Origin: Microbacterium mangrovi
GTDB lineage: Bacteria > Actinomycetota > Actinomycetes > Actinomycetales > Microbacteriaceae
Length of the DNA: 64,000 bases
NCBI RefSeq assembly: GCF_000802305.1
Contig: NZ_JTDK01000006.1
Coordinates: 372,001 to 436,000, forward strand
Direction: 5' to 3'
Shown: positions 1 through 10,491 of the stretch, piece after piece
Position numbering within the stretch: position 1 is the first letter of the stretch
Layout of the letters: each line of letters begins with the position of its first letter
Translations under genes and position numbers: made by a program
The notes under the pieces: generated by a model
The model's input: only the letters and a program-made list of their open reading frames with translations
What the model was told of the DNA's origin: nothing
Database searches by the model: none

Positions 1-677
1 CACTCGCTCGTCTTCAGCGAGACCTCGGGCATGATGCGGCCCATCGCCTCGATCAGGTGGAAGTGCGTGTCTTCGAACGTGAGCTCGGGGTAGTTCTTCA
101 GCAGCGCGGACCCGAGAGCACGCAGCTCCGCGAAGACCTCGATGCCGGCGAAGCCGCCGCCCACGACCACCACGGTCAGCAGGCGATCCCGGTCGGGACC
201 GGCGGGCATCGTGGCCGCGCGGTCGTAGTTCGTGAGGATGCGGTCGCGGATCGCGACGGCCTCTTCGATCGTCTTGAGCCCGATCGCGTTGTCGGCGATG
301 CCCGGGATCGGGAACGTCCGCGAGACGGCGCCGGCGGTCACGACGATCTGGTCGTACTCGTGCTGCCAGCTCACGCCGTCGGCCCGCGTGATGGTCGCGG
401 TCTTGTTCGCGTGGTCGATGGCCGTGACCTTGGCCGTGACGACCTTGGTGCGCTTGAGGTGGCGACGGTGGCCGACGACGGCGTGCCGCGCCTCGATCTC
501 GCCGGCCGCGACCTCGGGCAGGAACGGCTGGTAGGTCATGTAGGGAAGCGGGTCGACCATGGTGACCTCGGCTTCGCCCTTGCGCAGGTGCTTCTCGAGC
601 TTCCAGGCGGTGTAGAAGCCGGCGTAGCCGCCGCCGACGATCAGGATTCTGGGCGCAGTGGTCTGTGCGCTGTTCAC
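1..677 (-). CDS. ndh: type II NADH dehydrogenase (NDH-2), 3' part outside window
   Basis: This is a membrane-associated flavoprotein that would pass electrons from NADH to quinone without pumping protons. The frame read on the minus strand from the GTG at 677 begins VNSAQTTAPRILIVGGGYAG, a classic FAD dinucleotide-binding loop. A second loop (VVVVGGGFAGIE) appears about 160 residues in, where NDH-2 proteins bind NADH. The segment DPLPYMTYQPFLPEV matches the usual NDH-2 N-terminal region. About 225 of the usual 440-480 residues are inside the window; the rest lies beyond base 1. The GTG is chosen because GAGGAG lies a few bases upstream (about 685-690). The subtilase gene ends only 22 bases upstream on the same strand, so the two may be cotranscribed. 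NDH-2 and related NAD(P)/FAD oxidoreductases are hard to separate without the C-terminus. Confidence 0.85.
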   Translation of the reverse strand, partial: MNSAQTTAPRILIVGGGYAGFYTAWKLEKHLRKGEAEVTMVDPLPYMTYQPFLPEVAAGEIEARHAVVGHRRHLKRTKVVTAKVTAIDHANKTATITRADGVSWQHEYDQIVVTAGAVSRTFPIPGIADNAIGLKTIEEAVAIRDRILTNYDRAATMPAGPDRDRLLTVVVVGGGFAGIEVFAELRALGSALLKNYPELTFEDTHFHLIEAMGRIMPEVSLKTSE

Positions 678-699
678 GGTGGGGGGACTCCTCGCGGGA

Positions 700-1971
700 T
701 CAATTGTTCGGCGTACGCGAGTGACGCGCCGATCTGATGCGTCGGACAGCGACGATGATGCCGAACACAACGAGTATAGCGGGCACCGTGAGACCGGCCA
801 GCGGAATGGTGCCGTAACGCAGGGTTTCGGCGGTCGGCAGGAGCACCGACTCGCTGTCGCCGACGTCCGTGGCCGGCGGCAGCGGTGCGACCGTCGCCGG
901 CGCCCGGCTCGGTTCCGGCACCGGCACCGCCTCGGCGCGACGGTGCAGACGGATCCAGTCGACGAGGCTTCCCATCGGGTTCGTGTCGACATGCCGGATG
1001 CCGGACGCGGACACGGCGGCCGCGGCGTCGACGATGCCGTAACCGTACGTGGCATCCGGAACCTGCTTCTGCGGCGGCGCCCGCCGCGCCGTCTGGATCA
1101 CCCGCTCGATGACGTCGTTCGCGTCGAGGTGCGGGTGGGCGGCACGAACCAGCGCGATGATCCCCGCCACGATCGGCGCCGCGCCGCTCGTTCCCTCCCA
1201 GCTGACCGTCTGGCCGTCCGCCGAGATCCCGAGCAGCTCCTCGCTCGGTGCGGCGACGCCGATGGTGATCCCCTGGGTGGATGCCTCACGGCTCGCTGAA
1301 CCGGTGCGCGTGACCCCCGCCACGGTGAGCACCCCGGGAATCGTGGCGGGGGCACCGACCCGGGCGGTGCCCGATCCGCGGTTTCCGGCGGCGACCACGA
1401 TCACGACGTCGTGCTGGTAGGCGTAGAGGAACGCGTCGTCCCAGCTCGGATCCCATTCCGGCGAGTTCGTGGTGAACGACAGGTTGATCACGCTCGCCCC
1501 CTGATCGACGGCCCAGCGGATGCCTTTCGCGACCTGTTCCGCGAACGGCACGCTCGACGAGGAACCGAACCCGAGGGAGACGGACAGCACCTTCGCCTTC
1601 GGTGCGACACCGATCATGCCGGAGCCGTCGGATTCGCCCTGGGCGGCGATCAGCGACGCCACCCAGCTCCCGTGGTCGGCATCGACCGCTCCGACCGGCG
1701 TGCGGCCGTTCGACGACCCGACACCCGACTCGTCCGTGCCGCCGCGGACCGCCGGGTCGAGCTGCGCGGCCCGCCCCACCCCGGTGTCGATCACCGCGAT
1801 CGTCTGACCCTGGCCCTGGGTGACCCGCCAGGCGTCGCGCACAGCGGTGCTGTCGAGCCAGTACTCGGCCTTGCGAACCGGGTCGGCCGGGTCGTCGGGT
1901 GGCGGAGCGGCGCCGGTGAGCACGAGCACGGCGAGGATGCCCGAGATCGCCAGAAGCATCCCCCGCCGCAT
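700..1971 (-). CDS. S8 family subtilase, mycosin-like membrane-anchored serine protease
   Basis: This is a predicted exported subtilisin-like protease of 423 residues. An N-terminal signal segment (residues 1-22) is followed by a catalytic domain with the full triad: Asp62 in AVIDTGV, His100 in DADHGSWVA and Ser262 in EGTSGAAPIVAG; Asn197 in AAGNRG would form the oxyanion hole. A proline-rich linker and one transmembrane helix (about 390-410) with an Arg-rich cytoplasmic tail follow. Signal, protease, Pro-rich linker and C-terminal helix are the layout of mycosins (MycP), which belong to type VII secretion loci. No EccB/C/D/E or WXG100 gene is nearby, so its substrate is unknown. The ATG at 1971 sits 4 bases after the DUF501 stop; a longer in-frame start at 2073 would lie inside DUF501 and lacks a signal peptide. 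Confidence 0.85.
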   Translation of the reverse strand: MRRGMLLAISGILAVLVLTGAAPPPDDPADPVRKAEYWLDSTAVRDAWRVTQGQGQTIAVIDTGVGRAAQLDPAVRGGTDESGVGSSNGRTPVGAVDADHGSWVASLIAAQGESDGSGMIGVAPKAKVLSVSLGFGSSSSVPFAEQVAKGIRWAVDQGASVINLSFTTNSPEWDPSWDDAFLYAYQHDVVIVVAAGNRGSGTARVGAPATIPGVLTVAGVTRTGSASREASTQGITIGVAAPSEELLGISADGQTVSWEGTSGAAPIVAGIIALVRAAHPHLDANDVIERVIQTARRAPPQKQVPDATYGYGIVDAAAAVSASGIRHVDTNPMGSLVDWIRLHRRAEAVPVPEPSRAPATVAPLPPATDVGDSESVLLPTAETLRYGTIPLAGLTVPAILVVFGIIVAVRRIRSARHSRTPNN

Positions 1972-1975
1972 CGGG

Positions 1976-2518
1976 CTACTCCGCCTCGGCGGTCGGCTCG
2001 GGGCGGAGTGCGGCGCCGGGCTCCGCACACACGCAGCGCGCGGGCGACCAGGGCGATCGGGCAAGGGCCGCATCGCCGATGGGATTCACACCCGGACCCG
2101 CCGCGAGCGCGTGTCCGGCGAGGGCGTGGAGGCACTTGACCCGGGTCGGCATCCCGCCCGCGGAGATGCCCGCGATCTCGGGGACCTCACCGAATTGAGC
2201 CCGGTCGGCGAGGTACGCGAGGTGGGCGGCCTCATAGGCGGCGCGCACGTCGTCGTCGGCGAGCAGCTCCTGCAGCTCGGGCATGACGTGCTCGGCTTCG
2301 AGCGTCGACATCGCCGCGGTCGCGGCCGGATGCGTGAGGTAGTAGAAGGTGGGGAACGGGGTGCCGTCCGGAAGACGCGGCGCCGTCGCGACGACGGTCG
2401 GGTTGCCGCAGATGCACCGCGCGGCGATCCCCACGACTCCGCGCGGCTCACGACCGAGCTGACTGCGCAGCACCGCGATGTCGGCGGGGGCGAGCGGGGC
2501 GAAAGGCGGTGTCGTCAC
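1976..2518 (-). CDS. DUF501 family protein
   Basis: This is a 180-residue protein of the DUF501 family, found next to ftsB and eno across Actinobacteria (Rv1025 is the M. tuberculosis member, by recollection). Its biochemical role is not established. The N-terminal half carries the family's Cys-containing segment (RCICGNPTVV) and PTFYYLTHP; further on are MPTRVKCLHAL, and near the C-terminus RCVC. The paired cysteines and conserved His could bind a metal, which is inference. I use the GTG at 2518 because it begins VTTPPFAPLAPAD; an ATG at 2545 would add nine atypical residues. It lies 53 bases downstream of ftsB and 4 bases before the subtilase start, consistent with one transcript eno-ftsB-DUF501-subtilase-ndh. 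Confidence 0.85.
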   Translation of the reverse strand: MTTPPFAPLAPADIAVLRSQLGREPRGVVGIAARCICGNPTVVATAPRLPDGTPFPTFYYLTHPAATAAMSTLEAEHVMPELQELLADDDVRAAYEAAHLAYLADRAQFGEVPEIAGISAGGMPTRVKCLHALAGHALAAGPGVNPIGDAALARSPWSPARCVCAEPGAALRPEPTAEAE

Positions 2519-2571
2519 CCGTCCAGGGTATCGACACCCGTGCACTCACCCGGCATCCCGACCGGACGGCG

Positions 2572-3159
2572 CTACTTCTGCACCGCCACCCGTGCGGTGC
2601 CGGCCGCGGCGATCGACGCCACCAGCTGCGACGTCCAGTCGGTTCTGGTCTGCTCGACCGACCTGCTCACCGCCCGCTGCTCCTGCGGCAGGCGCGCAGC
2701 CGGAAGATCGTCGATCACGAGGTAGACGACGTCGCCGGGCTTCACGTAGTAGAGGCGCTCGCGGGCCTGGGTGGTGATGTACGCCGGGTCGTTCCAGCGG
2801 GAGCGCTCCTGATCGAGAGCCGCCACGTCGTCCTTGGTGACGCGGACGGAGTGCTGCAGCGCGGCGATCTGCTGCTGCTGCCCGACGTAGGTGGAGACCG
2901 TCGGGACGAGCACGCAGACCGCGAGGATCACGAGGCCCAGCATGATGACCGTGAATCCGGACAGACGGAGGCCGCCGAGCCAGCCGCGCACATCCACCCG
3001 GCGTGCGGGGCTCTTCGCCGGCTGAGGACGACCGGTGCGGGGCGGACGCGCGGATGCCGGCGTCGTCCTGCCGGATGCCGGCTTCGGCGATCCGCCGGCG
3101 GACTTGGCGCGGGCCCCGGACGTGCCCCCGGATGCCGAGAGGGGAGCCGGACGTTTCAT
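2572..3159 (-). CDS. ftsB: septum formation initiator FtsB/DivIC family protein
   Basis: This is a 195-residue divisome component that would act with FtsQ and FtsL to activate septal peptidoglycan synthesis. A cytoplasmic, Pro/Ser/Arg-rich N-terminus (1-65) precedes a single transmembrane helix (about 66-88, FTVIMLGLVILAVCVLVP), a short coiled coil with heptad-like Gln/Leu (QQQQIAALQ) and the family signature RERLYYVKPGD in the extracytoplasmic part. The long disordered N-terminus is typical of actinobacterial members and longer than the E. coli protein (about 100 residues). The ATG at 3159 is preceded by GAGAGGGGAG. It follows eno by 44 bases, the standard actinobacterial order. Confidence 0.93.
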   Translation of the reverse strand: MKRPAPLSASGGTSGARAKSAGGSPKPASGRTTPASARPPRTGRPQPAKSPARRVDVRGWLGGLRLSGFTVIMLGLVILAVCVLVPTVSTYVGQQQQIAALQHSVRVTKDDVAALDQERSRWNDPAYITTQARERLYYVKPGDVVYLVIDDLPAARLPQEQRAVSRSVEQTRTDWTSQLVASIAAAGTARVAVQK

Positions 3160-3203
3160 TCGACTCCCCTCTCGTATCGATGCTTCTTAGTGCTGATCAG
3201 GCC

Positions 3204-5221
<2,018 letters not shown>

Positions 5222-5252
5222 GCCCTCAGGGTGTCGCGGGGTCCTCGTGTCG

Positions 5253-5705
5253 TCAAGGGCGGCCGGCGGCGCGCAGCTGCTCCACGACGGCCGTGATCCG
5301 GCGCTCCCGAGTGTCGGCGCGCTTCGCATCCTGGACGGCGCGGGCGTGCTCCTTGCGCTGTGTGTAGCTCAGCGCATCGAACGCGGCGCGCAGCGCCGGA
5401 TCGGCGTCGAGGGCCGCGGCGAGATCCTCCGGCACCTCGACGGTGCGATCCTGCGAGTCCAGCTCGATCACCGCGTCGACGGTGTCGCCGATCTCCACGC
5501 CGAGGTCTGCCCGTGCCGCCTTGGAGAGCCCGATGAGGTTCTTGCCGCCCATCACCCCCAGGCGCAGCGGCAGGGAGCGGTCGCCGATCGTCACCCGGAC
5601 GGCGGCGCGCTTGCCGCCGCCGAGTTCGGCGACCTGGGCGTCGGTCAGTTCGATCGCCGTCGCCGGACCCTGCGGGGCGAGGACGGCTCGAAGGTGCACA
5701 CTCAT
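5253..5705 (-). CDS. YdeI/OmpD-associated family protein with DUF1905-like domain
   Basis: This is a 150-residue cytosolic protein. The N-terminal part, with LPLRLGVMGGKNLIGLSKAA and GVEIGDTVDAVIEL, fits the small beta-barrel DUF1905 domain. The C-terminal helical part, PEDLAAALDADPALRAAFDA followed by LSYTQRKEHARAV and RRITAVVEQLRAG-like residues, fits the bacteriocin-protection YdeI/OmpD-associated domain. Members are common in Actinobacteria and their role is poorly defined. The ATG at 5705 (MSVHLRAVL) is preferred over one at 5723. It ends 31 bases before the O-methyltransferase start on the same strand. Confidence 0.8.
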   Translation of the reverse strand: MSVHLRAVLAPQGPATAIELTDAQVAELGGGKRAAVRVTIGDRSLPLRLGVMGGKNLIGLSKAARADLGVEIGDTVDAVIELDSQDRTVEVPEDLAAALDADPALRAAFDALSYTQRKEHARAVQDAKRADTRERRITAVVEQLRAAGRP

Positions 5706-5763
5706 ACCCCGATCCTGACCCATCGACCCCCGCCGGCGTCAAGCACCCCGGCCGCCTCGCGCC

Positions 5764-7050
5764 TCAGGGGCGGTACCGCCGCGGCATCCGCCGCCGGAAT
5801 GCGCCGGCCCAGTCGGTGTCGACCATCACCGACCCGGCCTTCACCCCGATGCACAGGCTGACGAAGGTCAGCACCGCGGCCTCGGCGGACGAGGACCCCA
5901 GCGAGGCGAGCGCGACCAGCCCCACCGTGCCCGGCACGAGCAGCAGGAACGCGGGTCGGAACATGACCGATGCGGGCACTCCGAGGGGCATGCGTTCGAG
6001 CAGCCGCGCGGCCACGAACAGCACGGCGCCGACCGCGCCGGTCGCGACCGGGGCTCCGAAGGCCGGCGTCAGAACGGTCAGGAGGCCGTACGTGCACAGC
6101 ATGACGACCACGCTCACCACCGCGAGACGGATGCCGGAGCCGAAGGCGACGCACACGCCCAGAGCAAGACCCACGACGCCGACCCAGGCGACGGACGCGG
6201 GTGGGGCCGCGCCCCAGCCGGGACCGGCCGACCCGGCGATCGTCTCACCGACCAGACTCGACGAGCGCTCGTCCACGTGGACTCCGGTGACGGTGCTGCC
6301 CGCGACGATGCCGACGTACATGAACCCGAGGACGATCAGGCCGTACATCAGCCGCGCCGAGCCCGTCACGATATCGGTCGCGGTCAGCTCCAGCAGGGCG
6401 TTGGTGATGAGCGCACCGGGCACGAGGATGGCGAAGGGCGCACAGACGGCGAACAGCGGGATCGGTCCGAGGCCGAGGAGCGCATCGATCGCCGCCATCG
6501 CCGTGGTCGAGAGGAACGCCGCGACGAAGGGCACGAGCGCGGCGGCCGGACGCACCCGGCCCATCACGGCGGTGACGACGGCGAGCAGCAGACCCACGAG
6601 GGTCGAGGCGGCGATGGCCCACCACGGGCAGCGGAAGACCAGGGACAGCCCGCCGGAGACGAGCGCGCTGCCGAGCACCCACGCGAGGTCCGGGTGCGCG
6701 AGCCGCATGCGCCGGATCGCGCGGATCCGCGCGTCGGCCCCGTCGAGCCGGATGCCGCCACCGGCGAGGCCGTGGGCGAGCCGGATGGCGTGCGCGCCCT
6801 GCCGGATCGTGAGCGACTGCGACGGCACGATCGCCATGGCCGTCCCGGGCTGTGCGCCGGCGCTGCCGACCAGGACGGCCGCCGGGAGGACGGCGACCGG
6901 GGGTGCCGGCTCCGTGCTCGACGCCGGCCAGATCTGCAGCAGCGCTTCGCGGACGTCGGTGACGGACAGCTCGGCTTCGAGGAGCAGCGCCCCCATCGCG
7001 GCGAGCGCCGTCTCCTCGGGGGTCGCCGGGTCTCGTGTCGGACTCGTCAT
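5764..7050 (-). CDS. thrE: threonine/serine exporter ThrE family protein
   Basis: This is a 428-residue inner-membrane protein of the ThrE family, whose Corynebacterium glutamicum founder exports threonine and serine using the proton motive force. The soluble N-terminal region (1-140) carries the ThrE/YjjP core, including AMGALLLEAELSVTDVREAL. Around ten hydrophobic segments follow, e.g. WVLGSALVSGGLSLVF, LVPFVAAFLSTTAMAAI, ILVPGALITNALLEL and FLLLVPGTVGLVALASL. C. glutamicum ThrE is about 489 residues, so this one is slightly short. The ATG at 7050 has GGAAGG just upstream. Downstream genes start 58 bases on; a shared transcript with the YdeI-like gene is possible. Confidence 0.88.
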   Translation of the reverse strand: MTSPTRDPATPEETALAAMGALLLEAELSVTDVREALLQIWPASSTEPAPPVAVLPAAVLVGSAGAQPGTAMAIVPSQSLTIRQGAHAIRLAHGLAGGGIRLDGADARIRAIRRMRLAHPDLAWVLGSALVSGGLSLVFRCPWWAIAASTLVGLLLAVVTAVMGRVRPAAALVPFVAAFLSTTAMAAIDALLGLGPIPLFAVCAPFAILVPGALITNALLELTATDIVTGSARLMYGLIVLGFMYVGIVAGSTVTGVHVDERSSSLVGETIAGSAGPGWGAAPPASVAWVGVVGLALGVCVAFGSGIRLAVVSVVVMLCTYGLLTVLTPAFGAPVATGAVGAVLFVAARLLERMPLGVPASVMFRPAFLLLVPGTVGLVALASLGSSSAEAAVLTFVSLCIGVKAGSVMVDTDWAGAFRRRMPRRYRP

Positions 7051-7138
7051 CGGCCCTTCCGCTGTGCTCGTCTCCGGACGGCGGGCCGGTGCCCGCGCTC
7101 TCAGCGCCTCAGCGTAGCGCCGTCGGGTCCGCAGGCCG

Positions 7139-7915
7139 TCATCGTCCCGCCCGGTACTCGGTCGCCGTGAGGCCGAGGACCGTGCGGAAGTCTCCGGCGA
7201 GGTGCGCCTGATCGCTGTACCCGAGCTCGACGGCGATCGCGGCGAGGGATGCCGCAGGCTCCTCGCGCACGCGCTGGGCGGCCTCCTGGAGGCGCCGACG
7301 GCGGATCATCGCCGCGGGCGGCATCCCGACGGTGCGGTGCGCGAGCCGCTGGAGCGTCCGCGGCGAGACCGAAAGCCTGGCGGCGGCATCCTCGAGTCGG
7401 AGCACCGTGGCGTCGGTCATGAGCAGCCGCGCCATCTCGTTCGCGAGCCGGCCCTCCCCCGTGGGCGTGCCCGCCCGCGCACCGATCCACTCCGACAGGA
7501 TCCCGACCGCTCCCGGGAGGTCCTGCGGCATGACCCGGCCGACGGCGGCCACGAGCTCGGGAGCATCGAGCCGCACGTGTCCGTCCACCAGGTCGGCCGG
7601 TTGCGCGCACAGGGCGGCGAGCGCCGCGGGCCGAAGCAGCGCACCCACGGCCCACCCTCGCCCCGTGAGGTCGCGGCGAGCCACCCGGGAGGACGGCCCC
7701 CAGAGCGTCAGCGTGTCGTCCTCCACGACGAGATTCGCCGCGGGATACGCGAGGGTCCGCTGCGGCGACCGCTCCCCTGCAGGCAGATCCCACACCGGAA
7801 TCCAGAACCACTCGACGAGCTCGGCGGTGTCGCCCGTCGCCGGGACGCGCGTGAATTCGGGAAGCCGCTCCGGGTAGAGCGCGCCCCGGGTGGCGTCCGG
7901 CGTCTGCCCGGCCAT
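7139..7915 (-). CDS. AraC family transcriptional regulator
   Basis: This is a 258-residue DNA-binding regulator. The N-terminal ~150 residues form a ligand-type domain of the DUF6597/AraC-associated sort (PATGDTAELVEWFWIPVWDL). The C-terminal ~100 residues hold two helix-turn-helix units: RLEDAAARLSVSPRTLQRL and SLAAIAVELGYSDQAHLA, the second being the typical AraC signature ending near DFRTVLGLTATEYRAG. It is divergent from the VOC gene across a 71-bp gap, so it is likely to regulate that gene and itself. The effector is unknown. Confidence 0.9.
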   Translation of the reverse strand: MAGQTPDATRGALYPERLPEFTRVPATGDTAELVEWFWIPVWDLPAGERSPQRTLAYPAANLVVEDDTLTLWGPSSRVARRDLTGRGWAVGALLRPAALAALCAQPADLVDGHVRLDAPELVAAVGRVMPQDLPGAVGILSEWIGARAGTPTGEGRLANEMARLLMTDATVLRLEDAAARLSVSPRTLQRLAHRTVGMPPAAMIRRRRLQEAAQRVREEPAASLAAIAVELGYSDQAHLAGDFRTVLGLTATEYRAGR

Positions 7916-7974
7916 GTCTTCGAGCCTGGCACAGATGTGGCGCGAATCTCCAAGCCTCCCCGCGGGACGTTTCG

Positions 7975-7980
7975 TAGATT
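7975..7980 (+). promoter_or_regulatory. -10-like hexamer for a probably leaderless VOC gene
   Basis: TAGATT lies 6 bases before the ATG at 7987. No Shine-Dalgarno sequence is seen between them, so a start of transcription at or near the A of the ATG is plausible. The -35 region is weak. Confidence 0.45.
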
Positions 7981-7986
7981 CGCACC

Positions 7987-8493
7987 ATGACCACGAACAA
8001 CATCACCGGCGCGACCGGCCGCCACACCACCGACGGCCGGCCGAACGTCGCGACCAGCCTCACCCCGTTCCTCGCGATCCGCGACGCCCGCGGCGCCCTC
8101 GATTTCTACCGGGACGTGTTCGGCGCCCGTGTCACCGACGTCACCGAGTTCGACGGGCTCGTCGTCCACGCCGGGCTCGACTTCGGCACCGGCATCCTGC
8201 AGATCGGGGAGCCCTCCCCCGCCTACGGACTGGTCCCGGCACCGGACGGAGACGACGACTGCTACTCGATGGGTCTCTACGTCCCCGACGTCGATGCCGT
8301 CACCGAGCGCGCGGTGGCCGCCGGCGCGACCGTCCGCGAGGAGCCGTCGACGTTCGTGTCGGGCGATCGGTTCGCCAGCATCCGCGACCCCTTCGGCGTG
8401 CGCTGGTCGATCATGACGCGTGTCGAGGATCTGTCCGAGGAGGAGTCCGCGGCACGCGTCGCCGAGTGGGCGGCGTCGATGTCGGCCGGCTGA
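7987..8493 (+). CDS. VOC family protein (glyoxalase/PhnB-like)
   Basis: This 168-residue protein has the vicinal-oxygen-chelate fold. The two beta-alpha-beta-beta-beta modules can be followed: TSLTPFLAIRDARGALDFYR (module 1) and YSMGLYVPDVDAVTERA with VSGDRFASIRDPFGVRW (module 2). The ending DPFGVRWSIMTR is the usual signature of PhnB-like members, many of which act in stress or antibiotic-related chemistry or have no known reaction. The C-terminal 20 residues form an acidic helix (SEEESAARVAEW). It is divergent from the AraC regulator, its probable controller. Confidence 0.87.
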   Translation: MTTNNITGATGRHTTDGRPNVATSLTPFLAIRDARGALDFYRDVFGARVTDVTEFDGLVVHAGLDFGTGILQIGEPSPAYGLVPAPDGDDDCYSMGLYVPDVDAVTERAVAAGATVREEPSTFVSGDRFASIRDPFGVRWSIMTRVEDLSEEESAARVAEWAASMSAG

Positions 8494-8499
8494 TCCGGC

Positions 8500-9777
8500 T
8501 CAGGCGAGCGGCTTCAGCTCGAGATCGTCGGCGCCGGCGGAGACGAGCGCGAACGCGGTGTACCCGTCGGCGGCGGCCCTCTCCAGGAGCGCCTTGAGGT
8601 TCTTCGTGCGGGTCTCCAGCCGGACGCGGGCCCCGGCCCCGATCAGGCGCGTCTTGTGCGCGACGAGCTCGCCGACCGGGACGTCGCGGTCGTGCACCAG
8701 CACGACCGCGTCGACGCCGTCGGCGGCGGCGTCGGCGACGAGGTCGACGATCCGCTCGAAGCCGATCGAGAATCCGACGGCGGGGACGTCCTGGCCGAGG
8801 AACCGCCCGATCATGCCGTCGTAGCGTCCGCCGCCGCCCAGCGAGTAGCCGACGCTGGGGTGCGCCAGCTCCAGGATGGTGCCGGTGTAGTAGCCCATGC
8901 CGCGCACGAGGAACGGATCGAACACGAGGGGGATCTCGAGCGTGCCGCGCGCGGCAGCCACCGCCTGCCCGATGCCCACGAGGTGCGCGACGATCTCGTC
9001 CGGCGCCCCGTCGGGCAGCGCCTTGCGGATCTGCCGCTCCCCGTAGGAGTTGTACTCCAGCGTCACCGGTCGCACCAGGAAGGCTTCGAAGGCGGCGACG
9101 GCGCTCTCCACGGCGCCGCGGTCGCGGAGCTCCGCCGCCACGCCCTCCGGCCCGATCTTGTCGAGCTTGTCGATCGTGATGAGCACCCCCGGGCGGTCGG
9201 CGACGGGGAACCCGAACGCGTCGAGCATCCAGTCCAGCGCTCGCCGGTCGTTGATGCGGATGCTGCCGCCGTCGAGCCCGAGCGCGTCGAGGGTGTCCAG
9301 GGTCGCGACCGCGAGCTCCGCCTCGGCCCGCGAGGAGGCATCGCCGATGATGTCGATGTCGCACTGCACGAACTGGCGGTAGCGCCCCTTCTGCGGGCGC
9401 TCGGCCCGCCACACGGGGGCGATCTGGATGGACCGGAAGACGGTCGGCAGCTCGCCCCGGTGGCTCGCGTAGAACCGGGCGAGCGGCACGGTCAGGTCGT
9501 AGCGCAGCCCGAGGTCGGTGAGCTTCGCGGGGTCGTCGGCCGAGGCGCGGATCGCCTCGGCATCCAGCCCGCGCTTGAGCACGTTGTAGGCGAGCTTCTC
9601 GTTGTCGGCGCCCAGGCCCGCGTGCAGACGGTCGTACTCCTCCATCACCGGAGTCTCGATCTCGTCGAAACCATGCGCACGGTAGCGCTCGCGGATGACG
9701 GCGAGCACGCGCTCGCGGCGGGTCTTGTCTGCGGGGAGGAAGTCGCGCATGCCGCGCGGCGGGTTCACGGATGCCAC
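8500..9777 (-). CDS. hisS: histidine--tRNA ligase
   Basis: HisRS charges tRNA-His with histidine. The 425-residue product has class II synthetase motifs: PPRGMRDFLP and the histidyl-specific tail of motif 1 near the N-terminus, motif 2 in APVWRAERPQKGRYRQFVQC, and the C-terminal part of the active site in YSLGGGGRYDGMIG and VGFSIGFERI (motif 3). The anticodon-binding domain follows (about 325-425). Two GTG starts are possible: 9777 (product MASVNPPRG...) with a GAGGGG run directly before it, and 9768, which has better spacing from that run. I keep 9777. Its 3' end converges on the VOC gene with only 6 bases between stops. Confidence 0.96.
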   Translation of the reverse strand: MASVNPPRGMRDFLPADKTRRERVLAVIRERYRAHGFDEIETPVMEEYDRLHAGLGADNEKLAYNVLKRGLDAEAIRASADDPAKLTDLGLRYDLTVPLARFYASHRGELPTVFRSIQIAPVWRAERPQKGRYRQFVQCDIDIIGDASSRAEAELAVATLDTLDALGLDGGSIRINDRRALDWMLDAFGFPVADRPGVLITIDKLDKIGPEGVAAELRDRGAVESAVAAFEAFLVRPVTLEYNSYGERQIRKALPDGAPDEIVAHLVGIGQAVAAARGTLEIPLVFDPFLVRGMGYYTGTILELAHPSVGYSLGGGGRYDGMIGRFLGQDVPAVGFSIGFERIVDLVADAAADGVDAVVLVHDRDVPVGELVAHKTRLIGAGARVRLETRTKNLKALLERAAADGYTAFALVSAGADDLELKPLA

Positions 9778-9843
9778 CCCCTCATTGTTCCAGGTCGGCG
9801 GAGCCCTCCCGAATCGCCCCGGGCGCGCCCCTCCGCCCGGGTG

Positions 9844-10491
9844 TCACGCGCCCGCGTCGCGAATGGTGCGCTCCAGGCTCCGGAGTCGCTCGCGCAGGGC
9901 ACGCTCCGCGTCCCACCCGTTCGCGCGCGCGGCGGCCACCAGCGCAAGCAGCGCATCCCCGAGCTCGGCCTCGGACGCCGGGGCGACACCCGCCTCGGCC
10001 GCCCCCGCGTCGGGCACCGGGACACCCACCTGCGCGGCCTTCCCGGTCAGCTTCTGCGCCAGCGCGAGCGACGGCATGTGTTCGCTCACGCCGTCGAGCA
10101 CGCTGGTTCGCGTGCGCTTCTCCGCGGCCTTGGCGGCGTTCCACAGCACGAGCACCTGTTCGGGGGTCTCCGCGGTCTCGCCGGCGAAGACATGGGGATG
10201 CCGGCGCACCATCTTCTCGGTGAGCCCGCGGGCGACGTCGTCGATGTCGAACGGGTCGTCCGGGTCGCGTGACGCGATCTCGGAGTGGAACAGCACCTGC
10301 CACAGCAGATCGCCGAGCTCTTCGCGCAGGTCGGCGCGGGACCCCGCCTCGACCGCGTCGATGACCTCCGCGCTCTCCTCGACGAGATACGGCACCAGGT
10401 CGCGGTGGGTGATCTGCTGGGTCCAGACGCAGCGGTCGCGGACTTCATGCATCACCTCTGCGGCGGCCCGCAGGGGATCCGGCTCGCTCAT
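9844..10491 (-). CDS. mazG: MazG family nucleoside triphosphate pyrophosphohydrolase
   Basis: MazG hydrolyses (d)NTPs, including damaged ones, to monophosphate and pyrophosphate, which limits mutagenesis and influences (p)ppGpp. The 215-residue product has the metal-binding EExxE-type helices EESAEVIDAVE and REELGDLLWQVLFHSEIA, and the follow-on RHPHVF. It lacks the second complete MazG domain of E. coli (263 residues). The ATG at 10491 overlaps the nhaA stop by 4 bases (ATGA), suggesting translational coupling. mazG next to mfd and eno is conserved in Actinobacteria. Confidence 0.93.
   Translation of the reverse strand: MSEPDPLRAAAEVMHEVRDRCVWTQQITHRDLVPYLVEESAEVIDAVEAGSRADLREELGDLLWQVLFHSEIASRDPDDPFDIDDVARGLTEKMVRRHPHVFAGETAETPEQVLVLWNAAKAAEKRTRTSVLDGVSEHMPSLALAQKLTGKAAQVGVPVPDAGAAEAGVAPASEAELGDALLALVAAARANGWDAERALRERLRSLERTIRDAGA

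Noticed and set aside
700..1971. Type VII secretion locus around the mycosin-like protease
   Set aside because: No EccA-E, EspG or WXG100 gene in the flanks; only the protease is present.
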